Under the pieces are notes generated by a model. It did no database searches. It was not told the DNA's origin and saw only the letters and a list, made by a program, of their open reading frames with translations. Below, piece after piece: positions 45,440 through 53,936 of a stretch of 64,000 nucleotides of DNA. Numbering within the stretch: position 1 is the stretch's first letter; each line of letters starts with the position of its first letter. The position numbers were made by a program, and so were the translations under genes. This stretch comes from JAOADN01 sp049323795 (GTDB lineage Bacteria; Pseudomonadota; Alphaproteobacteria; Rhodobacterales; Rhodobacteraceae). Where the stretch lies: positions 32,099-96,098 of the forward strand of contig JBMOOH010000038.1 of assembly GCA_049323795.1 (NCBI GenBank), read 5' to 3'.

Positions 45440-46974
45440 ACCTGGACCTGTCCTTCTACCTTGCGGTGTTCATCCGCCGGTTTCCGTACTTCATCGTGAT
45501 CGCGCTGCTGGTCACCGCGGCGTCCTTCGCAGCGGCCTTCCTGCTTCCGCCGACCTACAGTTCCACCACGTCGCTTGTGGTCGAGTCCTCGCAGATTCCC
45601 AACCAGATGGCGGCGCCGACCGTGCAGACCGCCGCGATGGAGACCCTTCAGATCATCGAGCAGAGGCTGATGACGCGGACGAACCTTCTGGACATCGCCA
45701 AGAAGCTGAAGGTCTTTCCCGACATCGACAAGATGACGCCGGACGACATCGTGCAGGCGATGCGCGATGGCACAGACATCACGCTGAGGGCGGGCCGCGG
45801 CGAGGCCACGACGATGTCGATCTCGTTCCAGGCCTCGTCGGCGCCCACGACGGCGGGTGTCCTGAACGAATATGTGACCCTGATCCTGAGCGAGAACGTG
45901 AAGCTTCGGACCGAGAGGGCCGGGCAGACGATGGAATTCTTCCAGCAGGAGGTCGAGCGTCTCGGCGCCGAGCTCGACCAGCTCAGTTCCAAGCTTCTCG
46001 ACTTCCAGAACAAGAACGCCGATGCCCTGCCCGCGACGCTGCAGTTCCGGATGACCCAGCAGTCGATGCTCCAGACCCAGATCGCGACGTCCGATACGAC
46101 GCTCACGCAGCTCAAGGAGCAGAAGGACCAGCTGATCGCCATCTTCAAGTCCACCGGTCGCGTCGGCGATACGCCGGGCATCCAGAAGACGCCCGAACAG
46201 GCCCGGCTCGACCAGGAGCGTGACAATCTCACCCAGGCGCTGGCGGTCTTTTCCGAGGACAATCCGAAAATCCGGGTGATCAAGGCCCGGATCGCGCAAC
46301 TCGAGACCATCGTTCGGGCCCAGGTGCCCGGCGGTGCGGTCTCGGCGGACCCGGCGACCACGATGCTCGACCTCCAGGTCCAGCAGATCGACGCACGGAT
46401 CAAGGCCGAGGAGGACAGGAAGAAGCTGACCGAGGATCAGCTTGCCAAACTGACCGACTCGATCAACCGCACGCCGGCCAATCAGGTGGCGCTCGATTCG
46501 CTGAACCGCGACTACCAGAACGTTCAGTCGCAGTACAACAATGCAGTCCAGCGCCTTTCCCAGGCCACGACGGGGGAACGCATGGAGCTTCTCTCGAAGG
46601 GCGAGAGGATCACCGTGATCGATGCGCCGGTCGTTCCCACCGATCCCGTAAGGCCGAACCGGCTTCTGATCGCCGGCGGAGGCATGGCGGCGGGCGTCTT
46701 GCTCGGGATAGCGTTCGTCGTGCTGATCGAACTGCTGAACCGGTCGGTGCGCCGGCCGAAGGACCTCATCACGAGTTTCGGGATCACGCCGCTCTCGACC
46801 ATTCCCTACATTCGCACCCCTTCCGAGACAGTGATCCGGCGCTCCGTGTTCTCGGCCATGCTCGTGGTTGCTGTGGTGGGCATTCCGGCGATCATCTATG
46901 CGGTGCATGTCTTCTATCTGCCGCTTGATCTGCTTCTGGCGAACGTGGCGGCGAAACTGGGTCTGAACATGTGA
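45436..46974 (+). CDS. Polysaccharide chain-length determinant protein (Wzz/GNVR type)
   Basis: A 512-aa inner-membrane co-polymerase controlling polymer length. An N-terminal membrane segment (about 17-37) is followed by a large periplasmic coiled-coil domain (about 40-420, with Q-E-V-E-R-L-G-A-E-L-D-Q-L) and the P-V-x-P-x-x-P-V-R-P-N-R motif, then a second membrane segment (about 415-435). A third hydrophobic segment near 470-490 follows I-P-Y-I-R-T-P, a C-terminal extension typical of the exosortase-linked form. No kinase domain is fused; that is encoded by the next gene. Confidence 0.92.
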   Translation: MNLDLSFYLAVFIRRFPYFIVIALLVTAASFAAAFLLPPTYSSTTSLVVESSQIPNQMAAPTVQTAAMETLQIIEQRLMTRTNLLDIAKKLKVFPDIDKMTPDDIVQAMRDGTDITLRAGRGEATTMSISFQASSAPTTAGVLNEYVTLILSENVKLRTERAGQTMEFFQQEVERLGAELDQLSSKLLDFQNKNADALPATLQFRMTQQSMLQTQIATSDTTLTQLKEQKDQLIAIFKSTGRVGDTPGIQKTPEQARLDQERDNLTQALAVFSEDNPKIRVIKARIAQLETIVRAQVPGGAVSADPATTMLDLQVQQIDARIKAEEDRKKLTEDQLAKLTDSINRTPANQVALDSLNRDYQNVQSQYNNAVQRLSQATTGERMELLSKGERITVIDAPVVPTDPVRPNRLLIAGGGMAAGVLLGIAFVVLIELLNRSVRRPKDLITSFGITPLSTIPYIRTPSETVIRRSVFSAMLVVAVVGIPAIIYAVHVFYLPLDLLLANVAAKLGLNM

Positions 46975-47012
46975 CAGGCCGGTGCAAGTGCTCGTATGGA
47001 TGAGGAACCGAA

Positions 47013-47831
47013 ATGGAACGGCTTGAAGCGGCCTTGGCCAAAGCGCGCGAGATGCGTCAGTCGGTGCTCCGCGACCCCGGACAACCGCGAAGCAAACCGA
47101 CACCCTCACAGGCAGCGGCTGCGGACTGGCTGAGCCTGCCGGAAATCGACATAGGACCGGATCGCGCCCGCGCCTACCGCATCACGGCGCTTGCCGGAAA
47201 CAAGGAGGCGGTCCCATACGACCTCTTGCGTTCCCGCGTGATCCGGATGATGCGCGACAAGTCCTGGACCAGGCTTGCGGTCACCTCGCCCGATCCCGCC
47301 TGCGGCAAGACCACCGTTTCGCTGAACCTCGCACTCAGTCTCTCGCGGCAGCGGGATCTGAGGGTCATGCTTTTCGATCTCGATCTCCGGCGACCGGGGC
47401 TTTACAAGCTGCTTGGGCATCCGGTCGGCAGATCCTTCTGGGAGGTGCTGGAGCGGAAGGTTCCGTTCACCGAGGTTTCGGTCCGGTTCGGCGACAACCT
47501 TGCGATCGCGCTGAACAACTCGGCCACGCGGCATCCGGCCGAACTCCTGCACAGCCAGATGACGGCCGACGTGCTGGACGAGATCGAATCGCGCTGGCGG
47601 CCCGACATCATGATCTTCGACCTGTGCCCGATGCTGGCCAGCGACGACAATGTCGGGTTCCTTAGCAATGTCGATTGCGGCGTCCTGGTCGCCGCGGCAG
47701 AAAGCACACGGCTTTCGAACATCGACGTGTGCGAAAAGGAACTCGCACAGCTGACGAACGTTCTCGGCGTCGTCCTGAACAAGTGTCGCTATGCCGACGA
47801 CTCGGTGGGTTACACCTATGGAACGTACTGA
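47013..47831 (+). CDS. CpsD/CapB-family tyrosine kinase (BY-kinase-like)
   Basis: A 272-aa cytoplasmic partner of the chain-length protein. Walker A is S-P-D-P-A-C-G-K-T-T (92-101), with A-C replacing the usual G-E; Walker A' is L-F-D-L-D-L-R-R-P and Walker B is I-M-I-F-D-L-C-P. The C-terminus is tyrosine-rich (Y-A-D-D-S-V-G-Y-T-Y-G-T-Y), the expected autophosphorylation cluster. It likely cycles phosphorylation to control polymerisation. It is third in the operon, 38 bases after Wzz, and is followed by a hairpin terminator. Confidence 0.92.
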   Translation: MERLEAALAKAREMRQSVLRDPGQPRSKPTPSQAAAADWLSLPEIDIGPDRARAYRITALAGNKEAVPYDLLRSRVIRMMRDKSWTRLAVTSPDPACGKTTVSLNLALSLSRQRDLRVMLFDLDLRRPGLYKLLGHPVGRSFWEVLERKVPFTEVSVRFGDNLAIALNNSATRHPAELLHSQMTADVLDEIESRWRPDIMIFDLCPMLASDDNVGFLSNVDCGVLVAAAESTRLSNIDVCEKELAQLTNVLGVVLNKCRYADDSVGYTYGTY

Positions 47832-47858
47832 CTGCACGGACGCGCCGGAATGACGAAA

Positions 47859-47882
47859 GGGCCGGGCGTTGCCGCCCGGCCC
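47859..47882. terminator. Terminator between converging cpsD-like and VPLPA-CTERM genes
   Basis: Perfect 10-bp stem GGGCCGGGCG (47859-47868) / CGCCCGGCCC (47873-47882), loop TTGC. On the minus strand it is followed by TTTCGTC, so it best serves the VPLPA-CTERM gene; it may also stop read-through from the plus side. Confidence 0.75.
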
Positions 47883-47907
47883 CGTGAAGTCCCGCAGTCC
47901 TGAACTG

Positions 47908-48597
47908 TCAGGCCTTGCGGCGGCGGCGGATGGCCGCCAGACCGCCCAGGCCGCCCAGAAGCAGAAGGCCGGCCGCAGGAACCGGGATCGGCGCTATGTC
48001 CACTGCGGCGAGCGCGCCGTCAGCCAGACCCTGACGGTCGTTGGTGAGACCGGTGAAGAACCTGATCGACTTGGTGGTGATCCCGTCGACAAGACTGTAG
48101 GCGAAGCCGGCCCGCCTGCTGCCGCTGCCCACCGGATTCGCCAGATCCGCCGCCGTCACCGACACGGTGGTTCCGTCGTCGAACTGGGCATAGCCGACTT
48201 CGCCGAGGCCGCCGGTAGCCGGCAGGAAGAGGTCGAGGAAGGCGACCGCGGATACCCGCACCGCCTTGTTGAAGGTCAGCAGGATCGCTTCGCTGCCTGC
48301 AAGGATCGATGTGATCTCGTCGTCGCGGCTGCTGTTGTCGAGATAGCTGCGGACGCCGTAGCCGTCGCGCTGCAGGGCGAGTCCGGTCCAGGCAAGGTTG
48401 GAGTCCTGGCCGTCGAACGCCTGGGAATTGTTGACTGTTCCGATGTTCGACGACATCGTCCAGCTCACGCTTCCGACCGAGCCCGACGTTCCCGTTCCGG
48501 CCGAAGTGAAGTCGATCACCGCAGCGGACGAGGCAGTTGCGCCTGCGGCAATCAGAAGTCCCGCCGCGGCCCCCGCGACAGTCTTGAGGATACTCAT
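47908..48597 (-). CDS. VPLPA-CTERM sorting-domain surface protein (probable exosortase substrate)
   Basis: A 229-aa secreted protein. It has a signal peptide (G-L-L-I-A-A-G-A-T-A-S-S-A-A) and a C-terminal tripartite sorting tail: I-P-V-P-A motif, hydrophobic stretch of Leu/Gly/Ala, then R-R-R-R-K-A. This is the VPLPA-CTERM signal with Ile-Pro-Val in place of Val-Pro-Leu, recognised by XrtD exosortases; xrtD is 9 kb away in this locus. The mature domain is Ser/Gly/Asp-rich, beta-like, with no catalytic motif. It is monocistronic with a 337-bp upstream region. The ATG at 48597 follows AAGGGG. Confidence 0.9.
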   Translation of the reverse strand: MSILKTVAGAAAGLLIAAGATASSAAVIDFTSAGTGTSGSVGSVSWTMSSNIGTVNNSQAFDGQDSNLAWTGLALQRDGYGVRSYLDNSSRDDEITSILAGSEAILLTFNKAVRVSAVAFLDLFLPATGGLGEVGYAQFDDGTTVSVTAADLANPVGSGSRRAGFAYSLVDGITTKSIRFFTGLTNDRQGLADGALAAVDIAPIPVPAAGLLLLGGLGGLAAIRRRRKA

Positions 48598-48934
48598 TTC
48601 ACACCCCTTCAAAGGCAGACGTTCAAGGTAAAATCACACCCAACCCAATGCTAGCACAGAGCGTCGCAATGAGAACTCGGAACCGCCACGTCATTGCCCC
48701 AGTTCCGCCACAAAAATGATTTTTCAACCTCAGATTGTTCAGCGCTCGTGGCAACGGCCCGGTTATTCGGCGCGCAGGCGCGGCAATAGGCGAGTTCGGC
48801 GGATATTGTTGCGTTCTGGCATACAGTAAGCGGAGCCCACAACGAAGAAGCGCAACCGCCCGGAGGCCCGCGCAACTGGACAACGCCGATTCACGTGGCC
48901 GAAGCTGGGGCGCGCAAACGAATCACGTGTCCTC
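48598..48934. other. Divergent regulatory region between VPLPA-CTERM and glycosyltransferase genes
   Basis: No gene supported in 337 bases. The central part (about 48700-48760) is relatively AT-rich and presumably contains both promoters. GTTCGGCGGATATT at 48798-48811 resembles GTTCCGCCGATATT in the gap ahead of the spike-base gene. Nothing else recognised. Confidence 0.6.
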
Positions 48935-49804
48935 ATGCCGCCCCGGTTCGCCGTCATCATTCCCCACTACAACGACGTCCGCCGTCTCGACCGCTGTCTC
49001 GAAGCACTCGGCCGGAACGATCTTTCGGACACCGAGGTGATCGTGGTGGACAACGGCTCGACCGAGGATGTGGGCACAACCGTCGCCCGCCATCGTTTTG
49101 CCAGCCTCGTCGTGGAAACCGGCCGCGGCGCGGCGCTGGCACGCAACCGCGGCGTCGCGGAGTCCACCGCCGAGCGGATCTTCTTTCTCGACGCCGACTG
49201 CATTCCGGAAGACGACTGGGTCGCGGTTGCCAAGCTGGCCGTGGACAAGGCGGATATCGTCGGCGGTGCGGTCATCCTCTTTGACGAGACACCGCCGCCA
49301 CGAACCGGTGCACAGGTGTTCGAGACCGTCTTCGCCTTCAATTACCGCGACTACATTCTCAGGAAGGGGTTTTCCGTCACGGCGAACCTGCTGACCCGGC
49401 GGAGTGTGTTCGCGGCTGTCGGGCCCTTCATCGACGGACTGTCGGAAGACGAGGAATGGTGTCTGCGCGCGCGCTCCAGAGGCTTCGGACTCGCGCTCGA
49501 GGAGCGGCTGAAGGTCCGTCACCCGACGCGGCCTGACTGGCCGTCCCTGATCGGGAAGTGGCGCAGACTGAACCGGGAGATGTTCCGCCACCGGGTGGCG
49601 CGCGAGGGGACACTGCGCGGGCGCCTCCAGTGGCTTGCCCGGGGCATCGCGATGCCTGCCAGCGTACTGGTTCACATGCCGAGGGTCCTGCGTGATCCGC
49701 GGCTTACCGCGCGCGAGAGGTTGCAGGGGATCTGGACCCTTGCGCGCCTGCGGGTGCTGCGTGCGGGATGGATGCTTTCACAGGCGATTTCGGGACGGGC
49801 ATGA
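48935..49804 (+). CDS. Family 2 glycosyltransferase
   Basis: A 289-aa GT-A glycosyltransferase: P-H-Y-N-D at the start, V-V-D-N-G-S-T near residue 37, the metal-binding D-A-D motif near 84 and the acceptor-side E-D-E-E-W-C-L-R-A-R-S-R-G near 166. It is cytoplasmic and probably adds one sugar of the repeat unit. It is a single-gene unit between two opposing neighbours and ends in its own hairpin terminator two bases after the stop. Confidence 0.9.
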   Translation: MPPRFAVIIPHYNDVRRLDRCLEALGRNDLSDTEVIVVDNGSTEDVGTTVARHRFASLVVETGRGAALARNRGVAESTAERIFFLDADCIPEDDWVAVAKLAVDKADIVGGAVILFDETPPPRTGAQVFETVFAFNYRDYILRKGFSVTANLLTRRSVFAAVGPFIDGLSEDEEWCLRARSRGFGLALEERLKVRHPTRPDWPSLIGKWRRLNREMFRHRVAREGTLRGRLQWLARGIAMPASVLVHMPRVLRDPRLTARERLQGIWTLARLRVLRAGWMLSQAISGRA

Positions 49805-49805
49805 C

Positions 49806-49836
49806 GAAGGGCCCCGCCGTTTCCGGGGGGCCCTTC
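49806..49836. terminator. Bidirectional terminator between glycosyltransferase and beta-helix genes
   Basis: GAAGGGCCCC (49806-49815) pairs with GGGGCCCTTC (49827-49836). It sits between two converging genes whose stops are at 49804 and 49856. No long T-tract on either strand. Confidence 0.65.
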
Positions 49837-49855
49837 CGCGCATTCGCGAAATCGC

Positions 49856-51349
49856 TCAGCGGCTTTCGTAGGCGCCGACGTCCGGTCCCCTGCCCCGGAA
49901 GCGCTTGACGTCGAGAATGTCGCTGGCCGTCATCCTGGCGGGATCGCCCTTGTCGATCGCCGACGAGGCTGCGGACAGGGCAAGGTTCTCGTTGGCGAAA
50001 TCCACGAATTCGGTCGAGGCCGCCCCGGCGATCACGTTGTTTGCCGCACGGATGCCGAGCGAGGCGTTGTCCGGAACCACGATGTACGAGGCGAGGTTGT
50101 TGACGACCTCGGTGTTGCGGGGCGGCGTGCCGTTCTTGTGGTAGGCGATCCTGATCCAGGGATTGCGCGCCGGCTGACCGCTGGGGTTGACGACGGTGTT
50201 CTGGCGGATCACCGAGTTCAGCGCGCCGGCCACCGTGAGGCCGTGGTAGGCGGATACGACCACAACGTTGTTCTCGATGCGGAAGTTGTCGTACATCCCG
50301 TCGAACATGCTGATGCCCTGAAGGCGGCAGCGGAGCGGGTTGGCGACCGGCGAGGTCCATTCGAAGATCTTGTTGCCCTCGACGACGAGGCCGTACTGGG
50401 TTCCCGTGCCAACCTTCCCGTCGGAGCCGATCGAGTAGGTCTGGAAGCCGTCGCGGTGCTGCTTGTCCTGGATGTCGATGCAGTTCTGGACCCGGTTCTT
50501 GCGCACGATGGACCGGTCGCCCAGGGCCCGCATCCCGTCGCCCGCGAAGCCGTCGATGATGTTGCCGTCGAGGAGATCGTCGTCGCCCGTGGCCAGGATG
50601 CCGTGCTGCACGGCGGTGACCCGCGTTCCGGTGATGGTCTGCCGCGCGCCCTGGATCAGCATTCCGGTGCGCAGGCCGTCCCGCCATTCGGCGAGGCTCC
50701 AGCTCATGTAGTTGCCGGCATCGGGTCCGCCGCGGACGTCGAGATTGACGAAGGCGAGATCGGATGTGTCGGGATAGCTGCGGACGATCGCGGACGTGGA
50801 GGTCGTCGACGTGGGCCAGACCTTGAGATCGCGGAAGATGATGTTTCTCGAGTTGGCCACCAGTATCGAGTCCGCCTGGGCCGTCGCCCCGGGGGATGCG
50901 GCGATCAGAACCGGGGAGTTGAAGTTCATGTTACGGACGACCAGCGGACCGTGGTAGCCGTCCATGAGGAAGATCCGGTCGCCGCCCTTGACCTGCCCTG
51001 AGTCGAGAAGCTGCTGAAGCGACTTCCAGGGCGCCGTCGGAGCGGCCTGGACCGATACGACGATCGGTTCGCCGGCCGCATTGCGCGCCTCGTTCACGGC
51101 CGTCGGAGACGGAGGCCCGGCACCCACCTGCCCGGAATGGGGAAGTTTCGGTCCGCCGGGCGCAACGTGCGCGGCAGCGGCCGGTCCTGCCGGCTTCGCG
51201 GCCTGAAGGGTAACGACCGACAGCGGAATTCCCTGCACGGGACCCGGAGTGACCGGTTGCACGTAGAAGTCCACCGACTGCGCCTGAGCGGCAGAAAAGC
51301 TGACGGCCAGTCCAAAGATCGCCGTCACCATGACCCTGGTGATGTTCAT
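49856..51349 (-). CDS. Secreted right-handed parallel beta-helix protein
   Basis: A 497-aa exported protein with a signal peptide (V-T-A-I-F-G-L-A-V-S-F-S-A-A-Q-A-Q), a Pro/Ala-rich linker (about 25-85) and a parallel beta-helix (about 105-460) made of repeated N-x-I/V rungs (for example I-I-F-R-D-L-K-V, N-V-V-V-V-S-A-Y-H-G-L). H-R-D-G-F-Q near residue 297 resembles the conserved H-x-D-G-I-Q loop of this fold. The C-terminus ends D-V-G-A-Y-E-S, usual for these proteins. It could be a polysaccharide lyase, epimerase or binding protein; no D-P-H-D epimerase motif is seen. It is monocistronic. Confidence 0.85.
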   Translation of the reverse strand: MNITRVMVTAIFGLAVSFSAAQAQSVDFYVQPVTPGPVQGIPLSVVTLQAAKPAGPAAAAHVAPGGPKLPHSGQVGAGPPSPTAVNEARNAAGEPIVVSVQAAPTAPWKSLQQLLDSGQVKGGDRIFLMDGYHGPLVVRNMNFNSPVLIAASPGATAQADSILVANSRNIIFRDLKVWPTSTTSTSAIVRSYPDTSDLAFVNLDVRGGPDAGNYMSWSLAEWRDGLRTGMLIQGARQTITGTRVTAVQHGILATGDDDLLDGNIIDGFAGDGMRALGDRSIVRKNRVQNCIDIQDKQHRDGFQTYSIGSDGKVGTGTQYGLVVEGNKIFEWTSPVANPLRCRLQGISMFDGMYDNFRIENNVVVVSAYHGLTVAGALNSVIRQNTVVNPSGQPARNPWIRIAYHKNGTPPRNTEVVNNLASYIVVPDNASLGIRAANNVIAGAASTEFVDFANENLALSAASSAIDKGDPARMTASDILDVKRFRGRGPDVGAYESR

Positions 51350-51679
51350 TCTGATTTCCCTCTCGCCCCGTCTAGGCCGGGCGCCTGGAGTGTGTCCATG
51401 CACAGAACAATGCGTCCGAAAGTGGCAAAGATGGGGCGCAAATGCAGAATGCTTGTGTCGCCAAGCCTCAATACAGAAGGAATGCTTAAACCATTGTAAA
51501 CGTTTCTGTATGCTGTCGAAGATTCCCGCCGCGAGACTGTTGCGGTAGGCGAAACGATGCCATCGTGCGCGTCGTTCCGCCGATATTCACACATTCGCCC
51601 AATCTCTGGTTGTGCGTGTGCGCAAGCGAGGCGGCCAGCGCCCCGCCTGCGAAGACCCCCCAAACTCGGAGAACTGCGA
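51350..51679. other. Divergent intergenic region between beta-helix and spike-base genes
   Basis: No gene supported in 330 bases. A part around 51475-51520 is AT-rich and may hold the beta-helix promoter. GTTCCGCCGATATT lies at 51577-51590, about 100 bases upstream of the spike-base gene. Nothing else recognised. Confidence 0.6.
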
Positions 51680-51940
51680 ATGGACAATTTCGCCACCCTG
51701 CCCTCGTCCCTCACGTCGCCGGCCCGGGACGCGGCAGCGGTCACGCCAAGCGATGCCACCGACCTCGCGGTGTTGCCCCGGGCCATTTACGTGGGCCAGG
51801 CAGGAAATCTGGCGCTGATCATGGCCGGCGGCCAGACGGTCACGTTCCAGGCGGTGCCGGCCGGAACCCTGCTGCCGATACGTGCGGCGCGGATCCTCGC
51901 GACCGGAACCACCGCCGGCGCCGTCGTCTCGCTGTGGTAG
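51680..51940 (+). CDS. Spike base protein, RCAP_Rcc01079 (RcGTA head-spike) family
   Basis: An 86-aa protein with no signal peptide. The pattern S-P-A-R-D-A-A-A-V-T-P-S-D-A-T-D-L-A at residues 13-30, then P-R-A-I-Y-V-G-Q-A-G-N and the C-terminal R-I-L-A-T-G-T-T-A-G-A-V-V-S-L, closely follows the small spike-base proteins of Rhodobacter gene transfer agent and related phages. In R. capsulatus the GTA spikes bind the capsule. Here the gene stands alone inside a polysaccharide locus with no capsid or tail genes. GGAG lies upstream of the ATG at 51680. Confidence 0.75.
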   Translation: MDNFATLPSSLTSPARDAAAVTPSDATDLAVLPRAIYVGQAGNLALIMAGGQTVTFQAVPAGTLLPIRAARILATGTTAGAVVSLW

Positions 51941-51944
51941 CCTG

Positions 51945-52625
51945 TCAGGCCGGACGGTAGACGATCAGCGACTTCGTCATCATGGCGAAGCGCTCGCTTT
52001 CCTGGGTGCCATCGGGAAAGAGGGCCCGCAGGAGGCCGCGCGAGACGATCCGGGTGTGATCGACCCGCGCGGCGGCGCCGGCCCAGTCGGTCCGGGCCGC
52101 AAATCCCACGTCCAGGCGGGTGTGCAGAGCCAGCCGGGTCGGTTCCGGAAGCCAGTGGAAGAACGGCACACCGTAATGCGGTTCGAGAGGGAACCAGAAG
52201 TTCGGGGTCTGAAGGTAGTAGGCGCGCCCGATCCGGCGCGTCTCGCGGGCGAAGGCGGCCATGGCGCCGTAGAGGCCCACATGCTCGATGACGCTGTTCG
52301 AATGCGTCAGATCGAACGATCCGTCCGCCATCCCCGGCAGAGAGGTCGCATCGCCGGCGATCGTGCGGATCTCGACACCGAAGTCGTCGGCCTGGTCCTC
52401 GAGCCGGACCTCTTCTTCCAGATTGACGATCGTAACGCTGACCCTGTCCCGGTAGCGCCGATCGAGGAGCTTCCAGTACTCGCGCCGCCCGCCCATGTCG
52501 AGAATGCTGGCCCGGCCCCGGTCGGCGATAATGCCATCCAGGAGCCGTTCGATGCGCCGGAAGCGCGCCTTCCTCAGCCTGTAGCGGATCGAGTTCCTGT
52601 CGGATGCATCGGGTCTCTCATTCAG
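51945..52625 (-). CDS. SAM-dependent methyltransferase, non-standard start
   Basis: A class-I-type methyltransferase of about 226 aa. The SAM-binding motif I is I-L-D-M-G-G-R near residue 33, followed by D-A-T-S-L-P-G near 78 and the motif F-D-L-T-H-S-N-S-V-I-E-H-V near 91. In this reading frame no ATG, GTG or TTG lies near the expected start; a CTG at 52625 has AGGAAAGG six bases upstream and overlaps the end of the pyruvyl transferase gene. A CTG start, or a lost start, is inferred. Probable role: methylation of a polysaccharide sugar or lipid carrier. Confidence 0.75.
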   Translation of the reverse strand: MNERPDASDRNSIRYRLRKARFRRIERLLDGIIADRGRASILDMGGRREYWKLLDRRYRDRVSVTIVNLEEEVRLEDQADDFGVEIRTIAGDATSLPGMADGSFDLTHSNSVIEHVGLYGAMAAFARETRRIGRAYYLQTPNFWFPLEPHYGVPFFHWLPEPTRLALHTRLDVGFAARTDWAGAAARVDHTRIVSRGLLRALFPDGTQESERFAMMTKSLIVYRPA

Positions 52626-53871
52626 CTTGTGCCTTTCCTGGTTCGGGACGGTCCCTGGCCGGGAATGCCGGGGGGACCGTTCCGCCGACCTCGCCCAGAA
52701 GTGCCACAAGGGCGTCCTCGTAAACAGCCAGCTTCTGGCGCCCGACGGAAAGTGCCGAGCGCGCCTCGGCCGCGAGCAGCGCGCGATTCGAGAAGCCGTC
52801 GATGATTGCAGAGAGGATCGTGGCCTCGTCCTGGCCGGTGCAGTCCACCGTTCTCGTGTAGCCGAGGCTGCCGAATAGGCCGGCGAACTTGCGGCTATAC
52901 GCCATTGGAACAACCGCAACGCCACTCGAGAAGGCCGCGATGCAGGCATGCATCCGTGCGCCGGCAAAGAAGTCGAGACCCGCGATGTAGGTCTTTGCTT
53001 CCGACGGTGAGCGAAACCGCGGTGCGACGATGACGCCGGGCTTGCCCTCGGCGAGCTTCGTGCAGGCCGTCAGATCGTCCTCGACGGCACCCTTCTCTTC
53101 GACGATCACGTGCGGAACGAGGTGCACCTCGGGCTTTTCGGGATGTTCCAGAAAGGACGTGACGATCCTGGCCATCAGGCCCGGATAGTCCAGCGACAGC
53201 CCGAACATGTTCCTCCGGTCGTAGCCGCCGTTCATCAGAAGTCCCGACACGTTGATCCCGACGCGCGGTCGGCCCGGAGGTCGTGCAGACGGCTCGGCAT
53301 AAGGGAGGCGGAGCGCTACGTCCGACGCCTCGATAACCGGCCGGGTCACGCCGATTTCGCGCAGGCATTCGGTGCTCTTCCTGTCGCGGGTGCACAGGAC
53401 CGACGAGAGGTTCAGGGTCGTGCGGGCGAGCAATCTCGAAATCCGCCGGTTGAACGGTCCGATCGTCTGCGGCGCGACCACCAGCGGCGTTCCGGCGATG
53501 TGGGTCAGGAACTTGAGCAGGAAGATCCGCGAAAGGCGGCGTCTGCCGTAGATGTCGGCGAAGCTGTCCCCCGCGCCTATGTCGATCACGATGTCGGCCC
53601 GTCGCGCGTCGGCGAAGTATCCGAAGGGACTGAGCATGTAACGGCCAGCGACGTCACGGACCGAGATGTCCGGCCCCGCGAGGTAGGGCGCGCGGTCCTC
53701 CTTCCAGTCGAGGATGTCGATATGCACGCGCCGGCCCGAGCGAGCGGCCGCCGCCCGGATCACCTCGATCTCCGACACCGTCAGCGCTCCGACCCCCAGG
53801 TTGTTCGATCTGGTGGAATGGAAGATGAGCAGGATCTGGATTTCGTCGGAAGTCCGGGACGATGTCACCAC
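52618..53871 (-). CDS. Polysaccharide pyruvyl transferase family protein
   Basis: A 417-aa cytoplasmic enzyme of the CsaB/PssM type, transferring pyruvate from phosphoenolpyruvate to sugar as a ketal. It shows S-T-R-S-N-N-L-G-V-G-A-L-T-V near residue 18, V-I-D-I-G-A-G-D-S-F-A-D near 92 and F-F-A-G-A-R-M-H-A-C-I-A-A near 298, with the GT-B-like architecture of the family. The start is one of two adjacent GTGs (53871, 53868). Pyruvyl groups add negative charge to exopolysaccharides. It follows the FrhB-like gene by 65 bases. Confidence 0.85.
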   Translation of the reverse strand: MVTSSRTSDEIQILLIFHSTRSNNLGVGALTVSEIEVIRAAAARSGRRVHIDILDWKEDRAPYLAGPDISVRDVAGRYMLSPFGYFADARRADIVIDIGAGDSFADIYGRRRLSRIFLLKFLTHIAGTPLVVAPQTIGPFNRRISRLLARTTLNLSSVLCTRDRKSTECLREIGVTRPVIEASDVALRLPYAEPSARPPGRPRVGINVSGLLMNGGYDRRNMFGLSLDYPGLMARIVTSFLEHPEKPEVHLVPHVIVEEKGAVEDDLTACTKLAEGKPGVIVAPRFRSPSEAKTYIAGLDFFAGARMHACIAAFSSGVAVVPMAYSRKFAGLFGSLGYTRTVDCTGQDEATILSAIIDGFSNRALLAAEARSALSVGRQKLAVYEDALVALLGEVGGTVPPAFPARDRPEPGKAQAE

Positions 53872-53936
53872 GCTTTGAAACACCTTCTGGAATGGAAGTT
53901 TCCGATGACAATGGGTCCGGCAACCGCGGATTGATT

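Noticed and set aside
48798..51590. Shared box GTTCSGCSGATATT ahead of two plus-strand genes
   Set aside because: Only a 14-base resemblance with mismatches in two places; too weak to call an operator.
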